IMG/VR virus record: IMGVR_UViG_3300048586_000085
Span: 1-21,936 of that record
Length of the DNA stretch: 21,936 bases
Direction: 5' to 3' (one strand)
From: a virus
Shown: in pieces, positions 1 to 6,294 of the stretch
How positions within the stretch are numbered: position 1 is the stretch's first letter
Layout: each line of letters starts with the position of its first letter
The notes under the pieces: model-generated
The model's input: only the letters and a program-made list of their open reading frames with translations
What the model was told of the DNA's origin: nothing
The model's database searches: none
Made by a program: the position numbers and the translations under genes

Positions 1-205
1 TGGCTGCGATGTTGGCCGCGAACTCATTACGCAGCCGCTCGTAGCTGCCATCGTCGTTACTCTTCATCTCACGGCCAGCCTCGCGGATTGCATCAATGGC
101 TTCCACTTCATGCGTGGTGGTGGTGTGGCGGTTGCCTGCGGCATCTTCGATGGTGACGCGGTAGGTGCCGTAGCCTGTCTGGGTGTAGTTGATCAGTGTG
201 TACAT
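1..205 (-). CDS. Partial small protein of unknown function (C-terminus off window)
   Basis: The minus-strand frame opens with ATG at 205-203 and stays open to the window edge, giving 68 residues beginning MYTLINYTQTGYGTY. The visible part looks like a short beta-hairpin (YGTYRVTIEDAAGNRHT) followed by a helix rich in charged residues (EAIDAIREAGREMKSNDDG). I do not recognise the family. A well-formed Bacteroidota promoter lies 28 bases upstream, and the start has no Shine-Dalgarno motif, both of which support a real, separately transcribed gene. Its direction matches the repressor, so it may belong to the lysogeny side of the phage, or to host DNA if the phage end lies between it and the DUF4468 gene. 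Confidence 0.6.
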   Translation of the reverse strand, partial: MYTLINYTQTGYGTYRVTIEDAAGNRHTTTTHEVEAIDAIREAGREMKSNDDGSYERLRNEFAANIAA

Positions 206-232
206 CGTGGTAGGTGTTTGTTGTTGACCCGA

Positions 233-265
233 CAAACGTAAGGAGCCGATATAGTTGTATCCAAA
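233..265 (-). promoter_or_regulatory. Bacteroidota-type promoter for the leftmost gene
   Basis: On the minus strand TTTG (265-262) is followed by exactly 21 bases and then TACGTTTG (240-233), which matches the Bacteroidota -33/-7 form TTTG...TAnnTTTG. The ATG at 205 lies 27 bases beyond the -7 element, leaving a short A/C-rich leader. Spacing is identical to the rightward early promoter at 1579-1611. Confidence 0.7.
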
Positions 266-301
266 TAAATGTGATGAATGGTTAGGACGGTCAGGAAACA
301 A

Positions 302-325
302 CAAGGGGAGCCGAAGCCCCCCTTG
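302..325 (-). terminator. Intrinsic terminator after the DUF4468 gene
   Basis: Read on the minus strand, arms CAAGGGG (325-319) and CCCCTTG (308-302) enclose a GC-closed TTCG tetraloop (cUUCGg type, very stable), with one mismatch inside the stem. The stem is followed by TTGTTTCC, a short and imperfect T-rich tail. It lies about 95 bases beyond the stop of the DUF4468 gene at 420, on the correct strand to end that transcript. Confidence 0.6.
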
Positions 326-419
326 CCGCCCTAAACCTCTGAACCATGCACACGCTGTCGAGACGTGAACCGATGCGAAGATGGGAAGGGATGGGAGGCA
401 TGGGGTCACAGTCGAAAGG

Positions 420-929
420 CTACCAATCCGCCTGTGGGTTTTGGTCCATGGATGCGCGTAGGCCCGCTATCATCTTGTCGAAGTTCTTATGGATGTCCGC
501 GCAGCATTGGTAGCTGGCCTGTCTGAAGGCGTTGCCCCCACCGTCGCATTCACCAAAGCAGCACTGTTGATTCCGCATCGGCTTATCATCGGCGGTCATC
601 TGGTAGATCTTGGTGCGGTAGCGGCCATCCTTGGCAGAGAACTCCATGGCGAAGTTGACGCGCACCGTCATGGACACCCGCACCAGGCCCTTCATTTCGT
701 ATGGCACCTCGAATGACCCACGGCCAACGATCGTGCGCGTAGCCGTATCCTTCAACTGGATCACATCGTTCGCGCTCCTGAAGGCATCCACGAACCAACG
801 CTCTGCCTTGGCGTAGAGATCCGCCGCGCTCCGGGTGCTGTCCATATTCACTACCTCGATCCGCTCGAAGTCCTGAGCCGGTGCCAGGGTGGAAAGGGCA
901 AGGGCGAAAAGTAGGGCTGTGGTCCTCAT
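420..929 (-). CDS. Secreted DUF4468-like protein
   Basis: 169 residues. The first ~18 residues (MRTTALLFALALSTLAPAQ) form a classical Sec signal peptide with likely cleavage after AQ, so the protein is probably periplasmic or surface exposed. The body carries the pattern of the DUF4468 (TBP-like fold) family seen often in Bacteroidota and their phages: SAADLYAKAERWFVDAF, a central DTATRTIVGRGSFEVP strand-turn, and alternating strands in VRVSMTVRVNFAMEF. The C-terminal part is unusual for its paired cysteines (QQCCFGEC and YQCCADI), which could form disulfides outside the cytoplasm. The gene is on the repressor strand, away from the lytic operon, which fits a lysogenic-conversion (moron) role, but that is inference. 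The 250 bases upstream (930-1179) contain no convincing gene. Confidence 0.75.
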   Translation of the reverse strand: MRTTALLFALALSTLAPAQDFERIEVVNMDSTRSAADLYAKAERWFVDAFRSANDVIQLKDTATRTIVGRGSFEVPYEMKGLVRVSMTVRVNFAMEFSAKDGRYRTKIYQMTADDKPMRNQQCCFGECDGGGNAFRQASYQCCADIHKNFDKMIAGLRASMDQNPQADW

Positions 930-1179
930 GGGGCATTCCGGGGAGTTCGTTCCTCAAGATCGGCAACAACACCAAGGTCATGCCGTTTGTTCTCAACAAT
1001 CATTCCTATTGTGTCACGGCATTGCAATGATCCGGCTATTTTGCCGCTCGATAGTAGTTGAACTCTCACCATGCGCCTCACCCCTGAAGACCAGCCCACG
1101 CAAGTAGCGGCTCCGATCACGGTGCCTTGCCTTGTTGCACAGATCAGGGAGGCCATGGAGGACATGAGAGTTACCGAGG

Positions 1180-1545
1180 CTACGGCTTTGGACTGCCTTG
1201 CAGAGCGCGTAGCTGCTCCCGAAGGTTCCGAACCTCCTCCACCAGCAGGTCGATAACGTTGTTGTTCCGCTTGGCCTGGGCCACCATGTCTTGAATGGCG
1301 GTGGTGAGGTCGGGAGTGATGTCGCCAGACTTGGCACCGTAAGAGAATGGGATGCCGGTGGCTTCCTGAACTTTGTCAATGAAGTTGTCGGGGATCCCCC
1401 TGGCACCAGAGAGCCTGCCCGATAGCGCAGCCTCACTCTCTCCCAGCTTGGCGGCAAGGTCCCGCTGAAGCACGCCGCGAGCCTTTACAGCCGCTACGGC
1501 ATCCCTCAGGTATTCCCGCTTTGCTATGGTCAGAACGCTATCCAC
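1180..1545 (-). CDS. cI-like HTH phage repressor
   Basis: 121 residues starting at GTG (1545-1543); an in-frame TGA lies two codons upstream, so no longer start exists. Residues ~25-65 form a helix-turn-helix: VLQRDLAAKLGESEAALSGR, followed by NFIDKVQEATG as the closing helix, as in XRE/lambda-repressor-like domains. The C-terminal third (about residues 85-115, IQDMVAQAKRNNNVIDLLVEE and on) looks like a helical or coiled-coil oligomerisation segment; there is no LexA-type protease domain, so induction would not be by self-cleavage. The gene is divergent from the early operon across a 74-base region full of inverted repeats, the expected place of a master repressor. Confidence 0.8.
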   Translation of the reverse strand: MDSVLTIAKREYLRDAVAAVKARGVLQRDLAAKLGESEAALSGRLSGARGIPDNFIDKVQEATGIPFSYGAKSGDITPDLTTAIQDMVAQAKRNNNVIDLLVEEVRNLREQLRALQGSPKP

Positions 1546-1549
1546 TTGT

Positions 1550-1557
1550 CAAATGTT
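1550..1557 (-). promoter_or_regulatory. Possible leftward -7 element for the repressor gene
   Basis: AACATTTG on the minus strand differs from TAnnTTTG at one base and mirrors the rightward -7 element within the inverted repeat. It lies only 4 bases before the GTG start, which would make the repressor message leaderless. No good -33 TTG is visible at the usual distance, so a promoter slightly further upstream remains possible. Confidence 0.35.
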
Positions 1558-1578
1558 GATAAGTCGTTCAACATAAGC

Positions 1579-1611
1579 TTTGAAGTTTCTGTAAACTATT
1601 AACTACATTTG
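1579..1611 (+). promoter_or_regulatory. Rightward early promoter, Bacteroidota type
   Basis: TTTG (1579-1582), 21 bases, then TACATTTG (1604-1611), an exact match to TTTG...TAnnTTTG. Transcription would start about 1615-1618, directly before the ATG at 1620, so the first gene is either translated from an almost leaderless message or from the inner ATG at 1659. The -7 element lies inside the operator repeat 1605-1617, so a bound repressor should block it. Confidence 0.75.
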
Positions 1612-1619
1612 TCAAGTCG

Positions 1620-1928
1620 ATGCCCGTCACATGGGTTCGACCAGAACAAGATAGCGCAATGGGAACAGGCATCAATACCAAGGCTCGGACGGTCAGCAAG
1701 TCCGACATCCAACACCGGGGCCGGGCACTTCAGCACCGCTTCAGAATGGCCGGTATTCCTCAGTATACGCGGTGGTTCGCCGATGTCAGCCCCGGCATGA
1801 AGGGCGATGCAACAGCCATGCACCGGATCCGGCTACTGTTCAACGGACAGGGTTCCATGGACGACCTGGCCCTTCTCGAAAAGTGTGAAGTACTTGCCGC
1901 GCTTCACTTGAACAGTAAAGCCGCCTAA
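1620..1928 (+). CDS. First early gene, candidate Cro-like regulator (family not recognised)
   Basis: 102 residues from ATG 1620, or 89 residues from the inner ATG at 1659. The second start is attractive because it is preceded by an A-rich stretch like other starts here and would leave a leader of about 40 bases, whereas ATG 1620 is nearly at the predicted transcript end. The sequence is basic in its N-terminal half, with a helical core (RALQHRFRMAGIPQYTRWFA) followed by MHRIRLLFNGQGSMDDLALL and a final helix. Layout resembles small HTH proteins, and position directly opposite the repressor is that of Cro, but I see no definite family signature. Confidence 0.6.
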   Translation: MPVTWVRPEQDSAMGTGINTKARTVSKSDIQHRGRALQHRFRMAGIPQYTRWFADVSPGMKGDATAMHRIRLLFNGQGSMDDLALLEKCEVLAALHLNSKAA

Positions 1929-1931
1929 GCT

Positions 1932-2165
1932 ATGATCCGTCGCCCCGACCCCTTCATGTCCTTCGACCCCTTCGCGGACTTTGAGCCAAGGGAAGAGCGC
2001 ACCTACCATGACGCCGACGAGTACCGCTGTGACGGTGGCTGTGGCCGAATGGTGGAGAACCTGGGCCAGTGGTGCGACACCTGCACAGTGGCCAACGCCC
2101 AAGCCTGTGGTGATTGGGATGAGGAAGCGATCGAGGCCGCTGAACGGATCGGTGTAAAGCATTGA
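1932..2165 (+). CDS. Small acidic zinc-ribbon-like protein
   Basis: 77 residues. Cysteines occur as CDGGC near residue 33 and CDTC near residue 48, spaced like a single zinc ribbon or knuckle; the rest is acidic (FADFEPREERTYHDADE and DWDEEAIEAAE). It starts three bases after the preceding stop, and an inner ATG at 1956 (MSFDPF) is also possible. No known function can be assigned; small zinc-binding proteins in early phage operons often contact host enzymes, but that is only general experience. Confidence 0.65.
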   Translation: MIRRPDPFMSFDPFADFEPREERTYHDADEYRCDGGCGRMVENLGQWCDTCTVANAQACGDWDEEAIEAAERIGVKH

Positions 2166-2168
2166 GCC

Positions 2169-2381
2169 ATGCCGCGCATCCAGTTCATACACCCGGACAC
2201 CGCCTGTGAGCGCCTTGGCCTTGTGCCTCGCCCCGGTGAGGGCAAGTGGGCCAAGTACGACCGCCGCCGTCACCTCGCATCCCTTGGACTGACCAAGCAT
2301 ACCGGACCATTCAAAGGCTTCCGATACCGCGCTGACGAGGTGGACGCGCTGGCAAGGAAGACCATTCAGATCGCTGCATAA
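2169..2381 (+). CDS. Small basic HTH/excisionase-like protein
   Basis: 70 residues, starting three bases after the previous stop. The order of elements is that of the MerR/excisionase winged-helix group: an N-terminal helix with ACERLGLVPRPGEG, a basic stretch KWAKYDRRRHLASLGL, and the ending GFRYRADEVDALARKTI, which resembles the strand-plus-helix R-Y-x-x-D-E-V seen in HTH_17-type domains. It could act in DNA binding during early transcription or excision; no integrase is visible in the window to support the latter. Confidence 0.6.
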   Translation: MPRIQFIHPDTACERLGLVPRPGEGKWAKYDRRRHLASLGLTKHTGPFKGFRYRADEVDALARKTIQIAA

Positions 2382-2405
2382 CCAAACCTCCAAACCTCAA
2401 CACCA

Positions 2406-2720
2406 ATGTCGAAAATGAAGACCACCACCAAGATCCTCGAACTGCTGGCCACAATCGTTCCCACGGCGGACTACCTCGCCGCCTGTAACGCAGCCCGTGG
2501 CATCGGCGAAACCCGCGAACGCCTTGAACAGCGGTTGAAGTTCATCACCCGCCTGACCGAAGACCTCGCATATGAGGTGGACACGCTGGCAGAGAAAGTA
2601 GAGGACGCCTTGACCATGGAAAGCGAAGTGAAGAGCCTGCTGGACTTCCGCGCCCTTGACCATGGGCACCTGATCACCGAACGATTCCCGGTGGATGATG
2701 AGCACAGCAACGCGGCCTGA
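2406..2720 (+). CDS. Helical early protein of unknown function
   Basis: 104 residues, largely helical by composition. The middle (residues ~35-75, ETRERLEQRLKFITRLTEDL onward) has heptad-like spacing of hydrophobic residues and probably forms a coiled coil. It precedes the recombination pair with a 26-base gap. The start is preceded by an A/C-rich leader without a Shine-Dalgarno motif; Met4 is an alternative start. The family is not recognised; a partner role to the RecT-like protein is conceivable from position only. Confidence 0.6.
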   Translation: MSKMKTTTKILELLATIVPTADYLAACNAARGIGETRERLEQRLKFITRLTEDLAYEVDTLAEKVEDALTMESEVKSLLDFRALDHGHLITERFPVDDEHSNAA

Positions 2721-2746
2721 ACAGAAAACCCAACAACCTAAAGATC

Positions 2747-3502
2747 ATGTCGAACGAACTCACTACCACCAACGACCAGCAAGCGCAGTACGGGCGCATT
2801 GAACAGGTCCAACTCTTTGACCTTGCACAGCGCGAAGCGATCGCATGGAGCAAGGCCGGTATCGTGCCCAAGGCATATCAGAACAAGATCAGCGACTGCA
2901 TCGTGGCCTTGGACGTGGCAAAGCGAATGGGAGCCTCGCCCCTTCAGGTGATGCAAAACCTGTACATCGTTCACGGTACGCCGTCATGGTCGAGCACCTT
3001 CCTGATTGCGGCTGTGAACCATTGCGGCCGCTACGGGTCACTGCGATACGAAGAGCGTGGCGACATCAACTCTGACGATTACGGCGTCCGCGCATACGCT
3101 TACGAAAAGGGCAGCAGCGACAAGCTGTGCGGCTCATGGATCACTTGGAAGATGGTCAAGGCCGAGGGCTGGCTGGACAAGGCCGGGTCCAAGTGGAAGA
3201 CCATGCCCGAGCAGATGTTCCGCTACCGCGCGGCCGCGTTCTGGCAACGCACCTACGCACCCGAGATCGGGATGGGATTCAGCACCGCCGAAGAGGTGGA
3301 GGACATCGGGTATGCGGAGGTATTGAATGAGCGCCCCGTCCGCCTGTCCATCCCCATGATGAACCAGGCGAAGGCCGAACTGGAAAGCGATACCGCCACC
3401 TTGGATGACATCCTGTCCAAGTTCCCCAACCTCCCACAAGACCAAGTGGACGAACTCCGCGGCATGTCCAAGCCCATCACCCTCAATACCTCAGCAGCAT
3501 GA
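2747..3502 (+). CDS. recT: RecT-like single-strand annealing recombinase
   Basis: 251 residues. The pattern is that of a RecT-like family common in Bacteroidota phages: FDLAQREAIAWSKAGIVPKA, a helix CIVALDVAKRMG, the strongly conserved block VMQNLYIVHGTPSWSSTFLI, and a later EQMFRYRAAAFWQRTYAPEI. Such proteins bind single-stranded DNA and anneal complementary strands during phage recombination. The C-terminal ~50 residues are acidic and variable. Its stop overlaps the start of the next gene, a lambda-exonuclease-like nuclease, by ATGA, giving the classical exonuclease/annealing-protein pair in which the nuclease makes 3' tails that RecT coats. Confidence 0.85.
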   Translation: MSNELTTTNDQQAQYGRIEQVQLFDLAQREAIAWSKAGIVPKAYQNKISDCIVALDVAKRMGASPLQVMQNLYIVHGTPSWSSTFLIAAVNHCGRYGSLRYEERGDINSDDYGVRAYAYEKGSSDKLCGSWITWKMVKAEGWLDKAGSKWKTMPEQMFRYRAAAFWQRTYAPEIGMGFSTAEEVEDIGYAEVLNERPVRLSIPMMNQAKAELESDTATLDDILSKFPNLPQDQVDELRGMSKPITLNTSAA

Positions 3503-4521
3503 ACACCTCCGCACCCCAACAGACAGACCGCAAGGCGTGGCATGATACCCGGATCGGAAGGTTCACAGCCTCCACCATGGGTAAGCTGATGACCGAACCA
3601 CGGAACAAAGGCGACAAGGAAGCCGGGAACCTGAGCGAGACGGCGCTGACCCTGGTCAAGTCCAAGGCCGTGGAACGTGTGATCGGCCGTCCACTGCACA
3701 CGCCCGCCAACTTCAGCATGAAGCGCGGAACCTTGCTTGAACACGCCGCCTGCTACCTGCTCTCCGTGTATTGGGATGCCTTGGACGCATGTACCTGGAT
3801 GCCCATCGGCGACAACGCAGGAGCCACGCCCGACTTCCTGAAAAGGGACAACAGCCCCGGCGACATCAAGTGCAAGGAGAGCGAGGCCGAGATCTTCGAC
3901 TTCGCCACGGAGGTAAGCGATTGGGATAGCCTGCTGGCCTTCAACAAGGATGAGGCATGGCAGATCGCGACCCAAGCCCTTGCCGCTGGAACGACCAAGG
4001 CGACGCTGATCTACTTCACGGACAAGGTGGCTGCAGTCCACATCACCGACGAAGAGTTCCTGACCTGCAACGCCATCATGGAGACCATGGGGCAAAAGCT
4101 GTTCGACCTCACTGGTCAGATCTATGACTACCGCTACAACAGCAATGAGGGGAACCCTGGGTTCATGTTCGTGGCCCGGACCATCGACATCCCCACTGAA
4201 GCCTTCGACCGGATCCGCAAGGTGATCGCACGGGCTGAACAGGAGTGCCAAGCCTACGTGAAGCAGTACGAAGGCATCTACCACGGTGCGCCATCGGTGG
4301 AAGAGGTGGAAGCCGTCTCGGATCTGATCGAAGACGCGGACATTGAAACGGAAGAGGCCCATGACATCGGGGAACTGGAAACGCTGGTGGACTACCTGCT
4401 CCGGTTCCCGCCCATGGACCTGAAGACGGCGCAAGCACAGCACACGATGGGCCTTGTTCGGAAGCGCCTCAATGAGGCTGTGGACATGATCACCGGGACT
4501 ATCAACAAGGATCTGCGATGA
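3499..4521 (+). CDS. YqaJ/lambda-exonuclease-like PD-(D/E)XK nuclease
   Basis: 340 residues. The N-terminus contains WHDTRIGRFTAST, the RxGxxTAS signature of the YqaJ viral recombinase family. Probable metal ligands follow in order: E81 in GTLLEHAA, D112 in ATPDFL, and D122-x-K124 in PGDIKCK. A conserved-looking AWQIATQALA helix follows near residue 155. The C-terminal ~90 residues are acidic and helical and exceed the minimal nuclease fold. It would degrade one strand of duplex ends for the RecT-like protein encoded directly upstream; both junctions are ATGA overlaps, suggesting coupled translation. Confidence 0.85.
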   Translation: MNTSAPQQTDRKAWHDTRIGRFTASTMGKLMTEPRNKGDKEAGNLSETALTLVKSKAVERVIGRPLHTPANFSMKRGTLLEHAACYLLSVYWDALDACTWMPIGDNAGATPDFLKRDNSPGDIKCKESEAEIFDFATEVSDWDSLLAFNKDEAWQIATQALAAGTTKATLIYFTDKVAAVHITDEEFLTCNAIMETMGQKLFDLTGQIYDYRYNSNEGNPGFMFVARTIDIPTEAFDRIRKVIARAEQECQAYVKQYEGIYHGAPSVEEVEAVSDLIEDADIETEEAHDIGELETLVDYLLRFPPMDLKTAQAQHTMGLVRKRLNEAVDMITGTINKDLR

Positions 4522-5084
4522 GCAAGGAACGGCCAATACTATTCTCCGCTCCGATGGTTCGTGCCATCTTGGAAGGATGGAAAATCCAGACGCGGCGGAT
4601 CGTAAATAACATGCCGACCGAAGTTCCTGGCGGATACTTCGACGCCTACAACAAAGAGAACTGGTGGAATTGGTGGACAAAGGACCATCGCCCCGCGCTG
4701 CCACAGATCAACTGCCCATACGGCAATCTTGGTGACCGCCTGTGGGTGCGCGAGACATGGGCACCGGCATTTGAGCCTTACGAGTTCATCTACCGCGCCG
4801 ACAATGTGGACCCGATTGACCGCTGGCGTCCATCCATCCACATGCCCCGATGGGCCAGCCGCATCACCTTAGAGGTGGAGAGCGTAAGGGTGGAGCGACT
4901 TAATGATTGCAGCGCAGAGGATGCTCTTGCCGAAGGCGTCAGTGACCGCGACCCAGATACCGGAGCGTGGCAGAACCCGAAGGAGCAATACGCCGACCTC
5001 TGGGAATCCATCAACGGCCCCGGAAGCTGGGAGGCGAATCCTTGGGTATGGGTGGTGACGTTCCGCAGGATCAAGCCAGAGTAG
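4518..5084 (+). CDS. ASCH/PUA-like phage protein
   Basis: 188 residues. The beginning, RPILFSAPMVRAILEGWKIQTRR, is the hallmark of a widespread phage family with an ASCH (PUA-like, probably nucleic-acid binding) fold. Further family-like blocks are GDRLWVRETWAP, ASRITLEVESVRVERL and the ending NPWVWVVTFRRI. The aromatic-rich insert around residues 45-60 (NKENWWNWWTKDH) fits the same family. The biochemical role is not established; ASCH proteins are thought to bind RNA or modified bases. It is translationally linked to the exonuclease by ATGA. Confidence 0.8.
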   Translation: MSKERPILFSAPMVRAILEGWKIQTRRIVNNMPTEVPGGYFDAYNKENWWNWWTKDHRPALPQINCPYGNLGDRLWVRETWAPAFEPYEFIYRADNVDPIDRWRPSIHMPRWASRITLEVESVRVERLNDCSAEDALAEGVSDRDPDTGAWQNPKEQYADLWESINGPGSWEANPWVWVVTFRRIKPE

Positions 5085-5203
5085 TACCCACCAGGGCCGG
5101 TCACGCCGTATGCCGCAAGTGCAGCCCTGTTGACAAGGAACGCCGATCGCCTCAAAGGATCACCGCTGGGAAGCGTAGATGTAGGTGCCGACACGAGCTG
5201 TAG
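5048..5203 (+). CDS. Possible 51-residue basic Cys protein
   Basis: A short frame starts at ATG 5048 inside the end of the ASCH gene and ends at TAG 5201-5203. It encodes HAVCRKCSPVDKERR and a C-terminal RRCRCRH, so four cysteines in CxxC/CxC spacing within a strongly basic peptide, a possible zinc knuckle. It would otherwise leave a 187-base gap (5085-5271) in a region where genes are tightly packed. There is no homologue that I recognise and the 37-base overlap is unusual for this operon, so this is tentative. Confidence 0.3.
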   Translation: MGGDVPQDQARVVPTRAGHAVCRKCSPVDKERRSPQRITAGKRRCRCRHEL

Positions 5204-5271
5204 CAGTTACAGGCACAAAGGGAGTTTGTCGAGATCACCAACAGCCCCACGTGTGGCCAATTCCCATCGCC

Positions 5272-5610
5272 ATGAACCTTGAACCGTTGATCGAGCAGCG
5301 CATGAAAGGTGCCAAGCTCAACGAGATCGCCGCAAAGAACGGGCTGTCGCATAGCTACCTACGGAAGGTCTGGAGCAAGGCGGATCTACCAACGCCAGAA
5401 AAGCAACGCAGGGAGCAAGTCCTGAAGCTGTGGGGCCGTGGAACCGTGAAGGAGATCGCGGAGTACTTGGAACTGGACGTGGCCACAGTTCGCGGCATCG
5501 CCCTTCGGATGGGGCTGCGTGAAGGGACACGGCAGATCGCCATTTGGTTGTGGTGCTTCCCGACCAGGAGGAAGCGCAGGGCGAAACGTAAAGCACAGAG
5601 GGCAGCATGA
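5272..5610 (+). CDS. Tandem HTH DNA-binding protein
   Basis: 112 residues from ATG 5272; a longer frame from GTG 5185 exists but the ATG gives a compact protein. Two helix-turn-helix units are visible: residues ~15-37 (LNEIAAKNGLSHSYLRKVWS) and residues ~58-82 (VKEIAEYLELDVATVRGIAL). The tail is very basic ([15 protein letters not shown]). It is likely a small transcription regulator of the early operon or a DNA-architectural factor. The stop overlaps the next start as ATGA. Confidence 0.65.
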   Translation: MNLEPLIEQRMKGAKLNEIAAKNGLSHSYLRKVWSKADLPTPEKQRREQVLKLWGRGTVKEIAEYLELDVATVRGIALRMGLREGTRQIAIWLWCFPTRRKRRAKRKAQRAA

Positions 5611-5789
5611 TCACCATCACCGTTCTGGGCACCATCGGCCACGAAGCCTACGCCCAACTCCTGAGCCAGATGCAGGCCATGGAAAAGACCTCCGGCCCTG
5701 TGGCTATAGCCATAACCAACAAGCACGGTATCCCCACCCTTGAGTGGATGGACATCGCGCCTCACCAACCTACACTCTTTGACCAATGA
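5607..5789 (+). CDS. 60-residue protein ending in a clamp-binding-like motif
   Basis: Sixty residues, joined by ATGA overlaps to both neighbours, which supports it as a real gene. The N-terminal part predicts a strand-helix-strand arrangement ([20 protein letters not shown], then [12 protein letters not shown]). The C-terminus reads HQPTLFDQ, matching the Q-x-x-L-F pattern by which bacterial proteins dock on the beta sliding clamp. If functional, the peptide could bind the host or phage replication clamp. No family is recognised. Confidence 0.6.
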   Translation: MITITVLGTIGHEAYAQLLSQMQAMEKTSGPVAIAITNKHGIPTLEWMDIAPHQPTLFDQ

Positions 5790-6292
5790 ACACATACACA
5801 CCCGACCAACTGAAAGACATCCTTGCCAAGCACGCCGCATGGCTGCGTAATGAGGAAGGAGGCCAACATGCCGACCTGAGCGGTGCCAACCTGAGCGGTG
5901 CCGACCTGAGCGATGCCGACCTGAGCGGTGCCAACCTGAGCGGTGCCTACCTGAGCCGTGCCTACCTGAGCCGTGCCGACCTGAGCGGTGCCGACCTGAG
6001 CCGTGCCGACCTGAGCCGTGCCAACCTGAGCCGTGCCGACCTGAGCGGTGCCGACCTGAGCGGTGCCGTTCACGCATGGGCACAGGTCGCATTCATGGGC
6101 CACGGAGAATGCGGACGGATGTTGACCGCAGTGATCTACAAGGAAGGCGAACTGCCGGTATATCAATGCGGATGCTTCAGCGGATCGGCGGAAGAACTCA
6201 AGGCGTACATCGACAACGGGCCAGACAACTACAAGACGTCACGGTCCCGTGCATTCGAGGTCGCAACCGAACTGCTGAACATCGGACAGTAG
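5786..6292 (+). CDS. Pentapeptide-repeat protein with C-terminal extra domain
   Basis: 168 residues. After a 28-residue helical N-terminus there are 13 consecutive pentapeptides of the form A(D/N/Y)LS(G/R/D), residues 29-93, which should fold as a short right-handed quadrilateral beta-helix. The remaining ~75 residues form a different domain with [20 protein letters not shown] and a [10 protein letters not shown] helix. Pentapeptide proteins such as Qnr and McbG mimic DNA and protect gyrase, but most phage members have no known function. The repeat DNA is a nearly perfect 15-bp tandem array, so copy number may vary. Start and stop contexts: ATGA overlap upstream, two-base gap downstream. Confidence 0.75.
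   Translation: MNTYTPDQLKDILAKHAAWLRNEEGGQHADLSGANLSGADLSDADLSGANLSGAYLSRAYLSRADLSGADLSRADLSRANLSRADLSGADLSGAVHAWAQVAFMGHGECGRMLTAVIYKEGELPVYQCGCFSGSAEELKAYIDNGPDNYKTSRSRAFEVATELLNIGQ
5870..6064 (+). repeat. 15-bp tandem repeat, 13 copies, coding for pentapeptides
   Basis: Thirteen in-frame copies of roughly GCCRACCTGAGCSGT are read as the pentapeptides of the surrounding gene. Divergence between copies is limited to a few positions (GAC/AAC/TAC and GGT/CGT/GAT), suggesting recent expansion by slippage or unequal recombination. Confidence 0.85.
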
Positions 6293-6294
6293 CA

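Larger units (their letters stand above)
1544..1617. promoter_or_regulatory. Divergent operator region with symmetrical repeats
   Basis: ACTTGTCAAATGT (1544-1556) and ACATTTGTCAAGT (1605-1617) are inverted copies differing at one central base. The right copy overlaps the -7 element of the rightward promoter; the left copy overlaps the repressor start. Between them are a second perfect inverted repeat, ATGTTGA-N8-TCAACAT (1553-1574), and a smaller one, AGTTT-N4-AAACT (1584-1597). The region is clearly AT-richer than its surroundings. This is the probable binding platform of the repressor at 1180-1545 and maybe of a Cro-like protein. Confidence 0.7.

Noticed and set aside
926-1165. 79-codon minus-strand frame ending in ATGA over the DUF4468 start
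   Set aside because: Composition is not protein-like, no motif is seen, and a single such overlap can occur by chance.
1071-1256. 61-codon plus-strand frame opposite the repressor end
   Set aside because: Antisense to the repressor, with no promoter or junction support.
1833-2393. 186-codon minus-strand frame opposite early genes
   Set aside because: It covers three plausible plus-strand genes and shows no recognisable features.
3253-4704. 483-codon open frame on the minus strand
   Set aside because: It is antisense to the RecT-like and exonuclease genes, whose motifs and ATGA junctions are clear; long antisense frames are common in GC-rich coding DNA.
5870-6064. CRISPR array
   Set aside because: The units are contiguous 15-bp coding repeats without spacers.
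5355-6166. Long minus-strand frames with Gly/Ser/His/Arg or GTAQV repeats
   Set aside because: They are the antisense reading of the 15-bp pentapeptide repeat, which keeps all frames open.
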